A stretch of 64,000 nucleotides of DNA, from NCBI RefSeq assembly GCF_017873565.1, contig NZ_JAGGKH010000019.1, forward strand, positions 25,657 to 89,656, written 5' to 3'. Positions 1-8,655 of the stretch are shown in pieces. How positions within the stretch are numbered: the stretch's first letter is position 1; each line of letters starts with the position of its first letter. The notes beneath the pieces were generated by a model that had not been told where the DNA came from, searched no databases, and was given only the letters and a program-made list of their open reading frames with translations. The stretch is from Lederbergia galactosidilytica (lineage in GTDB: Bacteria > Bacillota > Bacilli > Bacillales > Bacillaceae_C). A program made the translations under genes and the position numbers.

Positions 1-70
1 TTCCTTTAAAGCTATAAAACCAGAAGAAAAAAAACAGGCCACAAAAGTGAAACCCGTTTTAGAATGAAAG

Positions 71-1504
71 TTATAAGCTTAAGGTTGGTTTTGTAGTTAG
101 TTTTGATATAAGCACAAAGACAATTAAAGATATTAGTACAGGAAGTACAACAGTATGCATCCCTAAAGCATTTGGCCAGAAGAGATGGAAACAAATATAC
201 GTGCCCATTCCAGCCACCATTGAACTAATTGCGCCATATCTATTGGCATTTTTCCAATATAATCCTAATACAATTGGCCAAATAAATACTGCTTCTAATC
301 CTCCGAAAGAAAAAAGATTAAGCCAAATTAAGAAATCAGGAGGTTGTATTGCCAAAAAGAAAACGGCCACTCCTATCATGGCTGTAACCCAGAGACTGAT
401 TTTCTTGACTTTGTTTATATTTGCATTTGGATTAATAAAATTTAAATAAAGATCTTTCACAAGAGCGGATGAAACTAATAATAATAATGAATCCACCGTA
501 GACATAATCGCTGCCATGGGAGCTGCTAATACAATTCCTGCAGCCCATGGGGGCAATATTTCAAGAGTTAGTAATGGCATTACTGTGTCCGCATCTTCTA
601 AACCAGGAATTATCACTCTGGCAAACACTCCAGCTAAATGCATCCCAAGCATGATTATACCCGTGACAAAAGTTCCGATTATAATTGCTCGATGCATAGC
701 ACTCGAATTTTTATAAGACATCGCCCTTACTGCTACTTGTGGGAGACCTACTACACCAACACCGACTAATATCCAAAATGATGATAGGTATAATGGAGTT
801 AAACTTCGATCTGAACCATATGGGCTTAATAAATTGGGATTCTCGTTTCTTAATTCTGCCATGATTGTATCAATACCACCGCCAGCAATAATGGCGGCAA
901 TAATTAAAACAACCGTCCCACCTAACATAATGATTCCTTGAATACTATCGGTAATTGCCACAGCTCGAAATCCGCCAACGACAACATAAACTAATACAGA
1001 AACTGCGAAGATTACAAGAGCAGATAAATATGATACACCGATAACTGACTCAATCAGCCTTGCTCCTCCCACCCACTGGGCTATCATTGCAGAAAATAAA
1101 AAAATCGTAATGCTAACGGCAGATAGTATACTTACCCATTTGGATTGATAACGACTTTGTAAGAAATCGGTCAATGTGACGGCTTTATATTTTCTTGCCA
1201 TGATAGCAAACTTTTTGCCTAACACCATTAAAATAAAATAACCTGTTACAACTTGGGACATTGCGAGTAACACCCACGCTAACCCATAGTGATAAGCTGC
1301 TCCTGGTCCCCCCAAAAAGCTACTTGCACTTCCATAGGTCGCTACCATCGTCATAGCTAATACAAAGCCACCTAATTGTCGGCTACCCAAAAAATATTCC
1401 TGAATAAATGAATCAGAGGATTTTACGAATCTCGCCGCATAAAAACCAGCTATAAAAATAATAATTAGAAATAGAAGAAGTGGAATAATAACTTGAATAT
1501 TCAA
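71..1504 (-). CDS. panF: Sodium/pantothenate symporter
   Basis: A 477-residue polytopic membrane protein of the sodium:solute symporter (SSS) family, about 13 hydrophobic segments, which imports pantothenate with Na+ for coenzyme A synthesis. Family signs are the FLGSRQLGGFVLAMT segment near residue 40, the GSASSFLGGPGAAY stretch near residue 60 and GGFRAVAITDSIQG near residue 178, which is the pattern of PanF rather than the proline carrier PutP. Start is TTG at 1504, preceded by GGAGGAGCAGGA inside the end of the upstream gene; the two genes overlap by 4 bases and are translationally coupled. The yhdT-panF pairing is conserved in many bacteria and supports the assignment. Confidence 0.9.
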   Translation of the reverse strand: MNIQVIIPLLLFLIIIFIAGFYAARFVKSSDSFIQEYFLGSRQLGGFVLAMTMVATYGSASSFLGGPGAAYHYGLAWVLLAMSQVVTGYFILMVLGKKFAIMARKYKAVTLTDFLQSRYQSKWVSILSAVSITIFLFSAMIAQWVGGARLIESVIGVSYLSALVIFAVSVLVYVVVGGFRAVAITDSIQGIIMLGGTVVLIIAAIIAGGGIDTIMAELRNENPNLLSPYGSDRSLTPLYLSSFWILVGVGVVGLPQVAVRAMSYKNSSAMHRAIIIGTFVTGIIMLGMHLAGVFARVIIPGLEDADTVMPLLTLEILPPWAAGIVLAAPMAAIMSTVDSLLLLVSSALVKDLYLNFINPNANINKVKKISLWVTAMIGVAVFFLAIQPPDFLIWLNLFSFGGLEAVFIWPIVLGLYWKNANRYGAISSMVAGMGTYICFHLFWPNALGMHTVVLPVLISLIVFVLISKLTTKPTLSL

Positions 1505-1776
1505 TCCTGCTCCTCCTCTTCAAAAGATAGATCACGAAAAAATACCTTTACAAAAATGACTACTAATAAAAAAATGATGATAAATCCTAAAATACAGCTA
1601 TAAAAAAACCAAGCCGGAAAACCTAGTACATATTGGTAGTCCTCTACTGGTTTATTACCTAACCCATAGGCAAATCCGTACCACCAAAGAAAATGAAAGA
1701 ACACTAATCCAACCCCAATCCATGCTTCCCTTTGAGAAATACGCGACTGTCTATCAGTTAATTCAAACTTCTTCAC
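1501..1776 (-). CDS. yhdT: YhdT family membrane protein (DUF997)
   Basis: A 91-residue protein with two hydrophobic segments (about residues 20-40 and 52-77) and charged ends, of the YhdT/DUF997 family normally found just upstream of panF. Its role is unknown; a helper function for pantothenate uptake is inferred only from the neighbourhood. I place the start at GTG 1776 because GGAAGGAG lies nine bases upstream; the frame stays open to a TTG at 1809 that lacks a ribosome binding site. Its stop codon overlaps the TTG start of panF. Confidence 0.75.
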   Translation of the reverse strand: MKKFELTDRQSRISQREAWIGVGLVFFHFLWWYGFAYGLGNKPVEDYQYVLGFPAWFFYSCILGFIIIFLLVVIFVKVFFRDLSFEEEEQD

Positions 1777-1899
1777 CGGTTCTTTACTCCTTCCAACATA
1801 AAATCCCAATTTCTTGTTTTATTATATAGAAACTACTAAGATCGCTCAACTTCTACGATAATTCATTAACTCGCTTCGTCCCATAGCATAAAAAAAGAC

Positions 1900-1936
1900 A
1901 AAAGGGTTGGAAATCAAAATAAATTCCAACCCTTTT
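1900..1936 (-). terminator. Intrinsic terminator downstream of the transposase remnant
   Basis: A 13-base perfect inverted repeat built on AAAAGGGTTGGAA with an 11-base loop. On the minus strand it is followed by a T-rich tract (complement of ATAAAAAAAGAC). It separates the IS remnant from yhdT-panF. Confidence 0.75.
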
Positions 1937-1995
1937 GCTATTCATACAGGATAATTCTCTTAAAAAGAGCCATAAATGCTCTCCTTATGTTTCTA

Positions 1996-2542
1996 TTACG
2001 CCATGGTTGGCGTAATCCAAGTCCAGCTGGCCAGCTTCATAAGATTTAAGGCAGCAAAAGTCAGCATCGCCTGCATGGACATTTTTTTAACCCCCCTAAC
2101 ATCAACGGCAACGATGACTGGACGTCCTACTTCATGGTCAAGGCTGAGAAGCCCGCGGTTTGTCACCTCGTTTAGAACTTTATAGAAGATCTGCTCGAAT
2201 AGATCTGTATCTGCAAATCGACGCACATAGGTTTTTCCGAACGTGGAAAAGTGAGGAACCTCTGCATGAAGGCCAAGGAACCAGCGATATGCCACATTCG
2301 TTTCAATTTCCTTGATTGTCTGGCGCATGGAACGGATGCGGAAGGTATACTGAATGGCCAGGATATATGCTGAGTCTCCCAATGGTTAAGTAAAGATCTT
2401 CGACTAATGGATAGATAAAGGAGAAATCAATAGCCGCATCCAGTTTGCGCACCAGATGGTCGTGGGGAACCAACTGCTCTATTGCCAGCATTTCCAGCTG
2501 TTCGCGTTCATTAATTTGATTCTTCGTCATCATATCCATCAC
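1996..2542 (-). pseudogene. Degenerate IS1182-family transposase (frameshifted, internally deleted)
   Basis: Two overlapping minus-strand reading frames together give a broken IS1182-type transposase. The N-terminal piece (2303-2542, start ATG 2542) carries the family stretch EQLVPHDHLVRKLDAAIDFSFIY then leaves frame near residue 50. The second frame (1996-2382) resumes with YTFRIRSMRQTIKEIE, NVAYRWFLG, VPHFSTFGK and RFADTDLFEQIF, which is the same domain continued. At about 2091-2130 the sequence jumps from the end of this domain to KKMSMQAMLTFAALNL, which resembles the extreme C-terminus, so the DDE catalytic core is missing. The total is about 180 codons against 450 or more for an intact family member. 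It cannot encode an active transposase. Family assignment is from recognised motifs, without a search. Confidence 0.75.
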
Positions 2543-2566
2543 CTCATTCAGTTAATAGGAAACACC

Positions 2567-2672
2567 GTTGATTGGAGCGGAGAGCGGCGACTCCAGCGGG
2601 AACAGCACGAGCTGAAGACCCTGGACTGTGCGCAGCGAGGGAAGCGGCTGAAGCCGTGCCCGCGGAAAGCGA
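2567..2672. repeat. Interspersed G+C-rich intergenic repeat, copy 1 (degenerate)
   Basis: Begins GTTGATTGGAGCGG and runs through GGCGACTCCAGCGGGA, GAGCTGAAGACCC, GCGCAGCGAGG and CCGCGGAAAGCG. It matches, in opposite orientation, the element at 45168-45294, but loses similarity at its right end where the other copy closes with GAAATCAAC. Much richer in G+C than the surroundings and without coding potential; similar elements are common between Bacillus genes. Confidence 0.7.
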
Positions 2673-2761
2673 CCTTTCCTGCTTTATCTCTATCTAGATA
2701 GACATGGAAATGCCAGATATGCTATAAAGTAGCTAGAGTTTCTCAAAGAGATGTAAAATCG

Positions 2762-2798
2762 AAACGGCATTGGGAGAAAGACATTCCCAATGCCGTTT
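2762..2798 (-). terminator. Intrinsic terminator of the PepSY/two-component operon
   Basis: Perfect 14-base inverted repeat AAACGGCATTGGGA with a 9-base loop, 43 bases after the last PepSY gene; minus-strand side continues into CGATTTTAC. Confidence 0.8.
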
Positions 2799-2841
2799 GT
2801 CGACCAATAAGACAAATCCGTTCATGGATTACTTCTTAAAC

Positions 2842-3426
2842 TTAATCATTCACTTCTTTTGATTTAATTTTTCCAGTTCGAGAGTCAATCTTTATTTCCA
2901 CTTGATCTTCATTTGAATATAGTTCAATTTCATATTCTTTATCATCAGAGTCAAAGCTAATTTCGGTAATATCTCCTGGAGTATCTTTTATAGCAATAGA
3001 TACAGCTTCATTCAGTGAAATAGTCCCTTCTGTATTAGAGCCGTTCAATGTAATATCTTCATATGAAATTGATTCAACATCCTTTGCATCATAATCAAAT
3101 TCAACGATTTCACCTGTTTTAGCATCTATCTCTAGCTCTACTCTCGTATGCGAATCACCCCTTGCTTCTATTTCATAAACAAACTGGCCATCATCTTTAT
3201 CAAGCTCTATACTTTGGATTGTTCCATCAAATTCTTGTAGCGTAATATCACGTGCTTCCTCCAATGAAATCAAACCTGTCTCTGTTATTTTTTCATCCAC
3301 GGAACCATTACCACTATTCGTAACCTCAGCTTCAGTAGTACTTGAGTTAGAAATGGCTGCTACTCCAAGCGCACCACTAAAAATAACAGCAACTACTATA
3401 AATGGAATCATTAATTTTTTACTCAT
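2842..3426 (-). CDS. Exported protein with two PepSY domains
   Basis: A 194-residue acidic protein with an N-terminal signal/anchor segment (about residues 5-25) and two PepSY-type repeats, each of the form SLEEA...AL..F followed by FVYEIEARG or YEIELYS and closing with DAKTGEIVEFDYD (about 52-110) or DSRTGKIKSKEV (about 140-194). PepSY domains are thought to restrain extracytoplasmic peptidases or act as sensory modules. It is the last gene of a four-gene run (response regulator, kinase, PepSY, PepSY), the arrangement of B. subtilis ykoG-ykoH-ykoI-ykoJ. The 100-base gap to the previous gene may carry its own promoter. Start ATG follows GGGAGAGTAAAAA. Confidence 0.8.
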   Translation of the reverse strand: MSKKLMIPFIVVAVIFSGALGVAAISNSSTTEAEVTNSGNGSVDEKITETGLISLEEARDITLQEFDGTIQSIELDKDDGQFVYEIEARGDSHTRVELEIDAKTGEIVEFDYDAKDVESISYEDITLNGSNTEGTISLNEAVSIAIKDTPGDITEISFDSDDKEYEIELYSNEDQVEIKIDSRTGKIKSKEVND

Positions 3427-3528
3427 TTTTTACTCTCCCTTCCTTGATCATAGTTTTATCATAATCAAATAAAATGAGGAAAGAAGAATAGGATAATGAG
3501 AATTTCATGAGAATGACAATTGCCAATT

Positions 3529-4077
3529 TTAATCATCCCATGTAATAGTTTTTATCTCTCCTGTAACCGCATTGATCTGTATCGTGGCTTCCATATCATC
3601 TGACCGCTCAATTTCAATAAAATAATAGCTGATTCCGTCTTCTTCTTCAAAGTCGACATCATCTACATCACCTTTAACTTCTTTTAATGCAATATTCACG
3701 GCCTCTTCCTTTGGGATAATAATATTAGCATCATCATTAGGAGTGGGAAAAATGGCATCATCCTGTTTAACAGGTTTTTCCTTATCAACGTTTGGTTCTA
3801 CCTCTTTAAGTCTGCTAACTTTAAGGATATCTCCTGATTGGCGATCTAATTTAATTTCATATGTTCCGGTATTTAATTCGATTGTCACGACAAAATTTTT
3901 AGTTGTATTGGTTACTTCTTTAATTTCTCCTTTGTAAATATCAGTAACAATATTTTCAGCATCAGCTGTTGTTACAGGTTCAGCTAAAGTTTTATATTGA
4001 AACAATTGCCAAATTGCAAAGGTTAACACCACTATACTAATGAAGATAATAAACGGCTTTATAAATTTTTTTCTCAT
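3529..4077 (-). CDS. Membrane-anchored protein with two PepSY domains
   Basis: A 182-residue protein with an N-terminal membrane segment (IIFISIVVLTFAIWQLF) and two PepSY-like repeats closing with DRQSGDILKVSRL near residue 90 and NAVTGEIKTITWDD at the C-terminus. The second repeat begins with the typical PKEEAVNIALKEV helix. I choose ATG 4077 with AAGGA seven bases upstream; the frame also has ATG codons at 4107 and 4095, and 4107 with GGGAG only four bases away is a less comfortable choice. It sits 82 bases behind the histidine kinase gene, so it may be a target or a sensory partner of that system (inference). Confidence 0.75.
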   Translation of the reverse strand: MRKKFIKPFIIFISIVVLTFAIWQLFQYKTLAEPVTTADAENIVTDIYKGEIKEVTNTTKNFVVTIELNTGTYEIKLDRQSGDILKVSRLKEVEPNVDKEKPVKQDDAIFPTPNDDANIIIPKEEAVNIALKEVKGDVDDVDFEEEDGISYYFIEIERSDDMEATIQINAVTGEIKTITWDD

Positions 4078-4189
4078 AAATTGATCCTTCTCCATTTTTT
4101 TAACCATTTTACTCCCTATTCATGAGAATTTAATGAGAATTGCTCGTTCTCAACAGTAGATAACCCCGCAAATCACGCTATCAGAAATA

Positions 4190-5542
4190 TTAAAAGGCTT
4201 TAGGTAAGATAATTTGCACAGTTGTCCCTTGACCTTCTTTACTTTTCATATCTAGTTTTGCATTTATTGAATTGGCAATTTCTTTAGCTAAGGGAAGGCC
4301 TAAGCCAAATCCACCCGATTTTCGTGATCTCGCCTTATCCACTCGATAAAAACGATCAAATATTTTCGATAATTCATCTGCTGGAATTCCAATCCCATTG
4401 TCTATAATTTCGATAATTCCGTATTTTTCCGAAGTGCTTATTTTCACTTCTACCTGACCTTCACTATACTTTAAGGCATTATCCATTAAAATATACAAAA
4501 GTTGTTTTAGTTTTTGTAAATCCGTTTGAATAACAATAGGTTGCTCAACTTGTAGAAGGATATCCCGATGGAAAGCCATATGGAAAGACTGAACAGATTC
4601 TTTTACTATTTGTTTTAAATCCACTTGAGTTACTTCTACTTTCCATTGATCATTCTTTGCTAAAAGTAAGAGTTGTTGGGTTAATTCCTTCATCCGGATC
4701 GCTTCTGATTGTATTGCTTCTACGGATTCATCAAAAATTTCTTCTCTTTCCTTCCCACGGCGTTTTAATAAACTAGCATATGACTCAATAATAGTAAGAG
4801 GGGTTTTTAACTCATGGGAAGCGTTAGATACAAAATCTTCTTGTTTCTCATAATTCTTCTCTAATTGAAGTATCATTTCGTTAAATGTTTTTCCCATTTG
4901 ATAAAGCTCATCATTAGATGGTTTAGGCAGATTTATAAGTTTATATTGATCATTCTCACGTATATCATTCATTGTGCGAATTAAATTAGCAACTGGTCTA
5001 GTAATCAAATTTCCTAATAACCGTGATGAAAAAATAACAGGGATTGCCGCTAAAATTGTAATGATAATCAATACCCATTTTAAAATGGATAAAATATGCA
5101 CAGAGGAGGAGAGATTTTCTGTTAATTGTAATTCTACCACTTCCCCGGTAGGTACCCAAATAAGTGGAATAGAAACAAATGCATAGACGATTCCGTTCTC
5201 TTTGACGATCTCATGTTGTTCTTTTCCTAAATACGATATTGGTAAATCGATTAGATTTTCTTGATTTTTAGCAGTTGTTGCTGTTTCGGTTGTTCCATCT
5301 TGATTAACAATACGAATCATACTATTAACAGGTACATAAGCTCTTAACGCATTTTTAGTTGCCGCGCTTGACTCCGTCTGCTTCATCCCTCTGGCAATAT
5401 TTAGAACTTGAAAAGTAGTCTTTTCTAGTTCGTTCTTTAAAATAAAATGATTGAAGGTAAAATAAATCGATCCATTAATTAATACTAATAGAACAATAAT
5501 AAGTGCTGAAGTATATAAATTTATTTTAGTTCTTAGCTTCAT
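4190..5542 (-). CDS. Sensor histidine kinase (YkoH-like)
   Basis: A 450-residue membrane kinase. Two transmembrane segments (about residues 10-32 and 155-173) bracket an extracellular sensor of about 120 residues. A HAMP linker follows (about 174-226), then the dimerisation/phosphoacceptor helix with SNASHELKTPLT (His 243), and an ATPase domain with N box DNALKYS, G1 DNGIGIP, F box FDRFYR and G2 GFGLGLPLA. It pairs with the response regulator immediately upstream, sharing four bases (ATG over the regulator stop). By analogy with B. subtilis YkoH the signal is unknown; the PepSY genes downstream suggest envelope surveillance (inference). Confidence 0.9.
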   Translation of the reverse strand: MKLRTKINLYTSALIIVLLVLINGSIYFTFNHFILKNELEKTTFQVLNIARGMKQTESSAATKNALRAYVPVNSMIRIVNQDGTTETATTAKNQENLIDLPISYLGKEQHEIVKENGIVYAFVSIPLIWVPTGEVVELQLTENLSSSVHILSILKWVLIIITILAAIPVIFSSRLLGNLITRPVANLIRTMNDIRENDQYKLINLPKPSNDELYQMGKTFNEMILQLEKNYEKQEDFVSNASHELKTPLTIIESYASLLKRRGKEREEIFDESVEAIQSEAIRMKELTQQLLLLAKNDQWKVEVTQVDLKQIVKESVQSFHMAFHRDILLQVEQPIVIQTDLQKLKQLLYILMDNALKYSEGQVEVKISTSEKYGIIEIIDNGIGIPADELSKIFDRFYRVDKARSRKSGGFGLGLPLAKEIANSINAKLDMKSKEGQGTTVQIILPKAF

Positions 5543-6243
5543 ATTTTATCCTTTAATACATAACCAACACCGCGAACGGTGTGTATTAGTGCATGGTCAT
5601 ACGGTTTATCGACTTTATTGCGCAAATACCGAATATAAACATCAACTATATTGGTATCCCCATAATAATCATAACCCCATACTCCGTTTAAAAGCTGCTC
5701 TCGATTTAAAACGATTTTTTCATTCTTCATTAAATATGTAAGCAAGTCAAATTCTCGTGGCGTAAGATCTATGGTATCATCCCCCCGATAAACTTCTCTC
5801 GTTGCCTCGCTTAATTTCAAATTCCCAACTTTCAACCAATCTTCTGGCATAGTTACGTCGTTTTGTTGTTTAGTTAGCCTTAGAGCAGCACGAATTCGGG
5901 CAAATAATTCCTCAATTTGGAAGGGCTTTGTTAAGTAATCATTAGCTCCCAAATCTAACCCAGAAACTTTATCTTCAACAGAGTCTTTTGCGGTTAATAA
6001 AATTACAGGCATTTTTTGATCATGAGCTCTTATTCTTCGCAATACTTCAATGCCACTTAGACTTGGTAACATCACATCTAACAATACAAGATCCCAAGAT
6101 TGTTCACGGATCATCTCTAATCCTTCCAGACCATCTAGAGCCTTCCCTGTTTCATACCCCTCATAAGTGAGTTCAATTTCAAGTAAACGGGCAATTTTCT
6201 CTTCATCTTCAACAATGAGAATTTTTGTTTTTAGCTGTTCCAT
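5539..6243 (-). CDS. OmpR/PhoB-family response regulator (YkoG-like)
   Basis: A 234-residue two-domain regulator. The receiver domain (about 7-120) shows the acidic pair in VEDEEK, phosphoacceptor Asp 56 in LLDVMLP, the switch residue in LLTAKD and the conserved lysine in LTKPFQ. The C-terminal winged helix (about 135-232) has LTPREFDLLTYLM and the recognition region YIRYLRNKVD with VRGVGYVL at the end. First gene of the four-gene unit; start ATG follows AGGATGATG. Target genes cannot be read from the sequence, though the PepSY genes are natural candidates. Confidence 0.9.
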   Translation of the reverse strand: MEQLKTKILIVEDEEKIARLLEIELTYEGYETGKALDGLEGLEMIREQSWDLVLLDVMLPSLSGIEVLRRIRAHDQKMPVILLTAKDSVEDKVSGLDLGANDYLTKPFQIEELFARIRAALRLTKQQNDVTMPEDWLKVGNLKLSEATREVYRGDDTIDLTPREFDLLTYLMKNEKIVLNREQLLNGVWGYDYYGDTNIVDVYIRYLRNKVDKPYDHALIHTVRGVGYVLKDKI

Positions 6244-6390
6244 TATTACATCATCCTGATAACTTATTTTTATTCTCTAGTTTACACGAGGAATATTCTT
6301 TTTAAAAGAAAAGCGCTGATATCGGGAAATCCATTCACTTTCTAGCTGTTGACTATAACTCCATCCTCCTTATCTTTGATTTCATAAAAC

Positions 6391-6420
6391 AAAGGTTTGC
6401 CCATATTAAGACAAACCTTT
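6391..6420 (-). terminator. Intrinsic terminator of the copper-binding protein gene
   Basis: AAAGGTTTG/CAAACCTTT inverted repeat 12 bases after the stop, continuing into TGTTTTATG on the minus strand. Confidence 0.75.
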
Positions 6421-6432
6421 AAAAAGAAAATA

Positions 6433-6765
6433 TTATGCAAGTAGCTTCTGACATTCTTCTGCACATTTTAAGCAAGCTTCTGCACACTTTTGACAATGAT
6501 CATGGTTATGTTGCTTACATTCGTTTCCACAATCTTTACAAATTGTAATACAGGTAGTAGCTAACTCAGAAACATAGGCTGTTCCTCTAGAAATTGCTTG
6601 CTCAAAGTAAGAACAGAAATCGGCACATTCCCTATCTAAGCGAATACACTCAGTCATCTTCTGAACATCATCTTCTTGCAAACAAGCTTGATAACAAGTG
6701 TTGCACGCAACCATACATTCATGTAAAACAGTTAATAGTGATTGATACTCATGAGTTTGATTCAT
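6433..6765 (-). CDS. Four-helix-bundle copper-binding protein
   Basis: A 110-residue cytosolic protein with 17 cysteines and few other special features. Cys pairs and triplets recur every three to four residues along predicted helices (ACNTCYQAC, CADFC, CITICKDCGNECKQH, CQKCAEACLKCAEEC), which is the pattern of the DUF326/Csp-type copper-storage family, where Cys line the inside of a four-helix bundle and hold Cu(I). A histidine cluster (HNHDH) precedes the last helix. The start is ATG 6765 with AAGGAGG eight bases upstream; a longer frame to 6825 lacks a site. Monocistronic with its own terminator. A role in copper buffering is inferred from the family. Confidence 0.85.
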   Translation of the reverse strand: MNQTHEYQSLLTVLHECMVACNTCYQACLQEDDVQKMTECIRLDRECADFCSYFEQAISRGTAYVSELATTCITICKDCGNECKQHNHDHCQKCAEACLKCAEECQKLLA

Positions 6766-6831
6766 TATCCATCCTCCTTCTTTGTTCTCTAATACTCCTA
6801 TCCTGATTAGTCTTATATAAAACATTTTTAT

Positions 6832-7072
6832 TATACCGATCTAAAAATATTGGTAGAACTAATAGACTGTCGCCAGGAAACCCAGCCATGGTAAAGGGCC
6901 GATTAAAGACGTGTAGTTAGAGTTGATTAAAGATTGAGCAAAAGGGAAAGGAACTGAATATATTTTTAAGTGAAAATACGAACTATTAAGATAGTTGATA
7001 CAAATAGCAAAGGAAATTCTTGGTGAACAGACCCTTTTGGCATTTATGAAAAACCTGCTTTCAGAAAATAAA
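6832..7072. other. Intergenic stretch with no recognised feature
   Basis: About 240 bases between the copper-binding protein gene and the xylB terminator. No open frame with a ribosome binding site and no convincing hairpin was seen. Confidence 0.5.
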
Positions 7073-7109
7073 AAGACTGTAGACGCGTTTCTTAGTTTGT
7101 CTACAGTCT
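7073..7109 (-). terminator. Intrinsic terminator of xylAB
   Basis: AGACTGTAGAC/GTCTACAGTCT perfect inverted repeat with a 14-base loop, followed on the minus strand by TTTTTATTTT. Confidence 0.85.
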
Positions 7110-7128
7110 AGGCTTGAAGTAATATCTG

Positions 7129-8628
7129 TTAATCTCGAAATGCTTTAAGTTGTTCATTAATTTCTTTCGTTTGCGGATAAATCTCTTGGTAAATGTTAAA
7201 CAATTGTTGATATTTCTCAACATTCTCTTGCTTAGGTAAAACAGTTTGCTCTTCCTTCAAAAAGGCATCGGCACATTCCTTTAGAGATTCAAACCAATTG
7301 CAACCATAGGCAGCTAACATAGCAGCCCCCATACCTGGCCCTTGCTCACTAGCTAATTTTATAATCTTAGCATTAAAAATGTCGGCTTGAATTTGAAGCC
7401 ATTCACTGTTTTTAGCTCCTCCGCCAATTGAGATGATAGTATCAATTTGTTTCCCATTTTTCCGAAAGATATCTATCGATTCATTTAGTGAAAAAGTAAT
7501 CCCCTCTAATACAGCACGAACAAAATCTCTGCGCCTATGGGAACCATCCATTCCGATAAAGCTTCCTCTAATCGCAGCATCCGCATAAGGAGTTCTTTCC
7601 CCTACCAAATATGGAGTAAAAAGCAAGCCTTTTGAACCAACTGGCACAGTCTGAATATCTGCTAACAAATCATCAAAGGATTCTTCTGCCGCAAATACAT
7701 CTTTAAACCAGCTTAAGCTATAGCCAGCTGCTAATGTAACTCCCATCGTATAATAGGCATTGGGGGCACCATGGTTAAAATAATGAACTTTACCACGGAA
7801 ATCCTTATCATCGCTTTTTTCATAAGACAATACTACTCCGGATGTTCCAATACTACACAATGTACGACCATCTTCTAATATGCCTGCCCCAATGGCACCA
7901 CACGCATTATCAGCTCCACCTGCAAACACGCGAGTAGAAGGTGAAAGTCCAGTTTTCTCAGCCATTTCTGCTGTAATTGTTCCTACTTCATCAAAGGCTT
8001 CTATTAACGGCGGACATAGTGTAGGATCAATTTCCACTAAATCACAGATTTCCTCACTCCATACCTTCTCACTTACATTAAGCAAAAGTGTTCCGGCAGC
8101 ATCCGAGTAATCCATATGAATATTTCCAGTTAATTTATAACGTAAATAGTCTTTCGGAAGTACAAATGTTTTAGCCTGCTTAAATATTTCTGGTTCATGC
8201 TTTTTCACCCATAAGATTTTAGGTAATGTAAACCCTTCTAAAGCTGGATTTTTTGTAATAGTGAGTAGACGTTCTTCGCCAACTTGTTCATAGATCTGCT
8301 TACATTCTGCTGTTGTCCGGGTATCATTCCAAAGGATCGCAGGTCGCAAAACCTCATTTTCTGTATCTAGCAAGACTAGGCCGTGCATTTGCCCTGAAAA
8401 GCTAATCCCTTCAATATCTTCTGCATCACCAGTGAATTTCTGCAAGAGATCAGACAATCCGGTGATTGTCTGATCAACCCAATCCTGGGGATTTTGCTCA
8501 CTATAGCCTGTCTTCTCTTGATAGAGTGGATAAGGCTTGGAAACTTCTTCTACCACTTCACCTATTTGGTTCACTAATAAAATTTTTACAGCACTTGTGC
8601 CTAAATCAACACCAATCACATATTTCAT
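7129..8628 (-). CDS. xylB: Xylulokinase
   Basis: A 499-residue FGGY-family sugar kinase that phosphorylates D-xylulose to xylulose 5-phosphate for the pentose phosphate pathway. The N-terminal ATPase motif GVDLGTSAVK, the substrate-binding SFSGQMHGLV near residue 77, the second-domain opening GGADNACGAIG near residue 239 and the C-terminal SIGGGAKNSEWLQIQADIF are all present, and the length is normal. It follows xylA by 27 bases in the same direction, so the pair forms an operon from the xylA promoter. Start ATG has AAGGTGA upstream. Confidence 0.95.
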   Translation of the reverse strand: MKYVIGVDLGTSAVKILLVNQIGEVVEEVSKPYPLYQEKTGYSEQNPQDWVDQTITGLSDLLQKFTGDAEDIEGISFSGQMHGLVLLDTENEVLRPAILWNDTRTTAECKQIYEQVGEERLLTITKNPALEGFTLPKILWVKKHEPEIFKQAKTFVLPKDYLRYKLTGNIHMDYSDAAGTLLLNVSEKVWSEEICDLVEIDPTLCPPLIEAFDEVGTITAEMAEKTGLSPSTRVFAGGADNACGAIGAGILEDGRTLCSIGTSGVVLSYEKSDDKDFRGKVHYFNHGAPNAYYTMGVTLAAGYSLSWFKDVFAAEESFDDLLADIQTVPVGSKGLLFTPYLVGERTPYADAAIRGSFIGMDGSHRRRDFVRAVLEGITFSLNESIDIFRKNGKQIDTIISIGGGAKNSEWLQIQADIFNAKIIKLASEQGPGMGAAMLAAYGCNWFESLKECADAFLKEEQTVLPKQENVEKYQQLFNIYQEIYPQTKEINEQLKAFRD

Positions 8629-8655
8629 AGTGTCACCTTCATTCTTGTACTCGGT

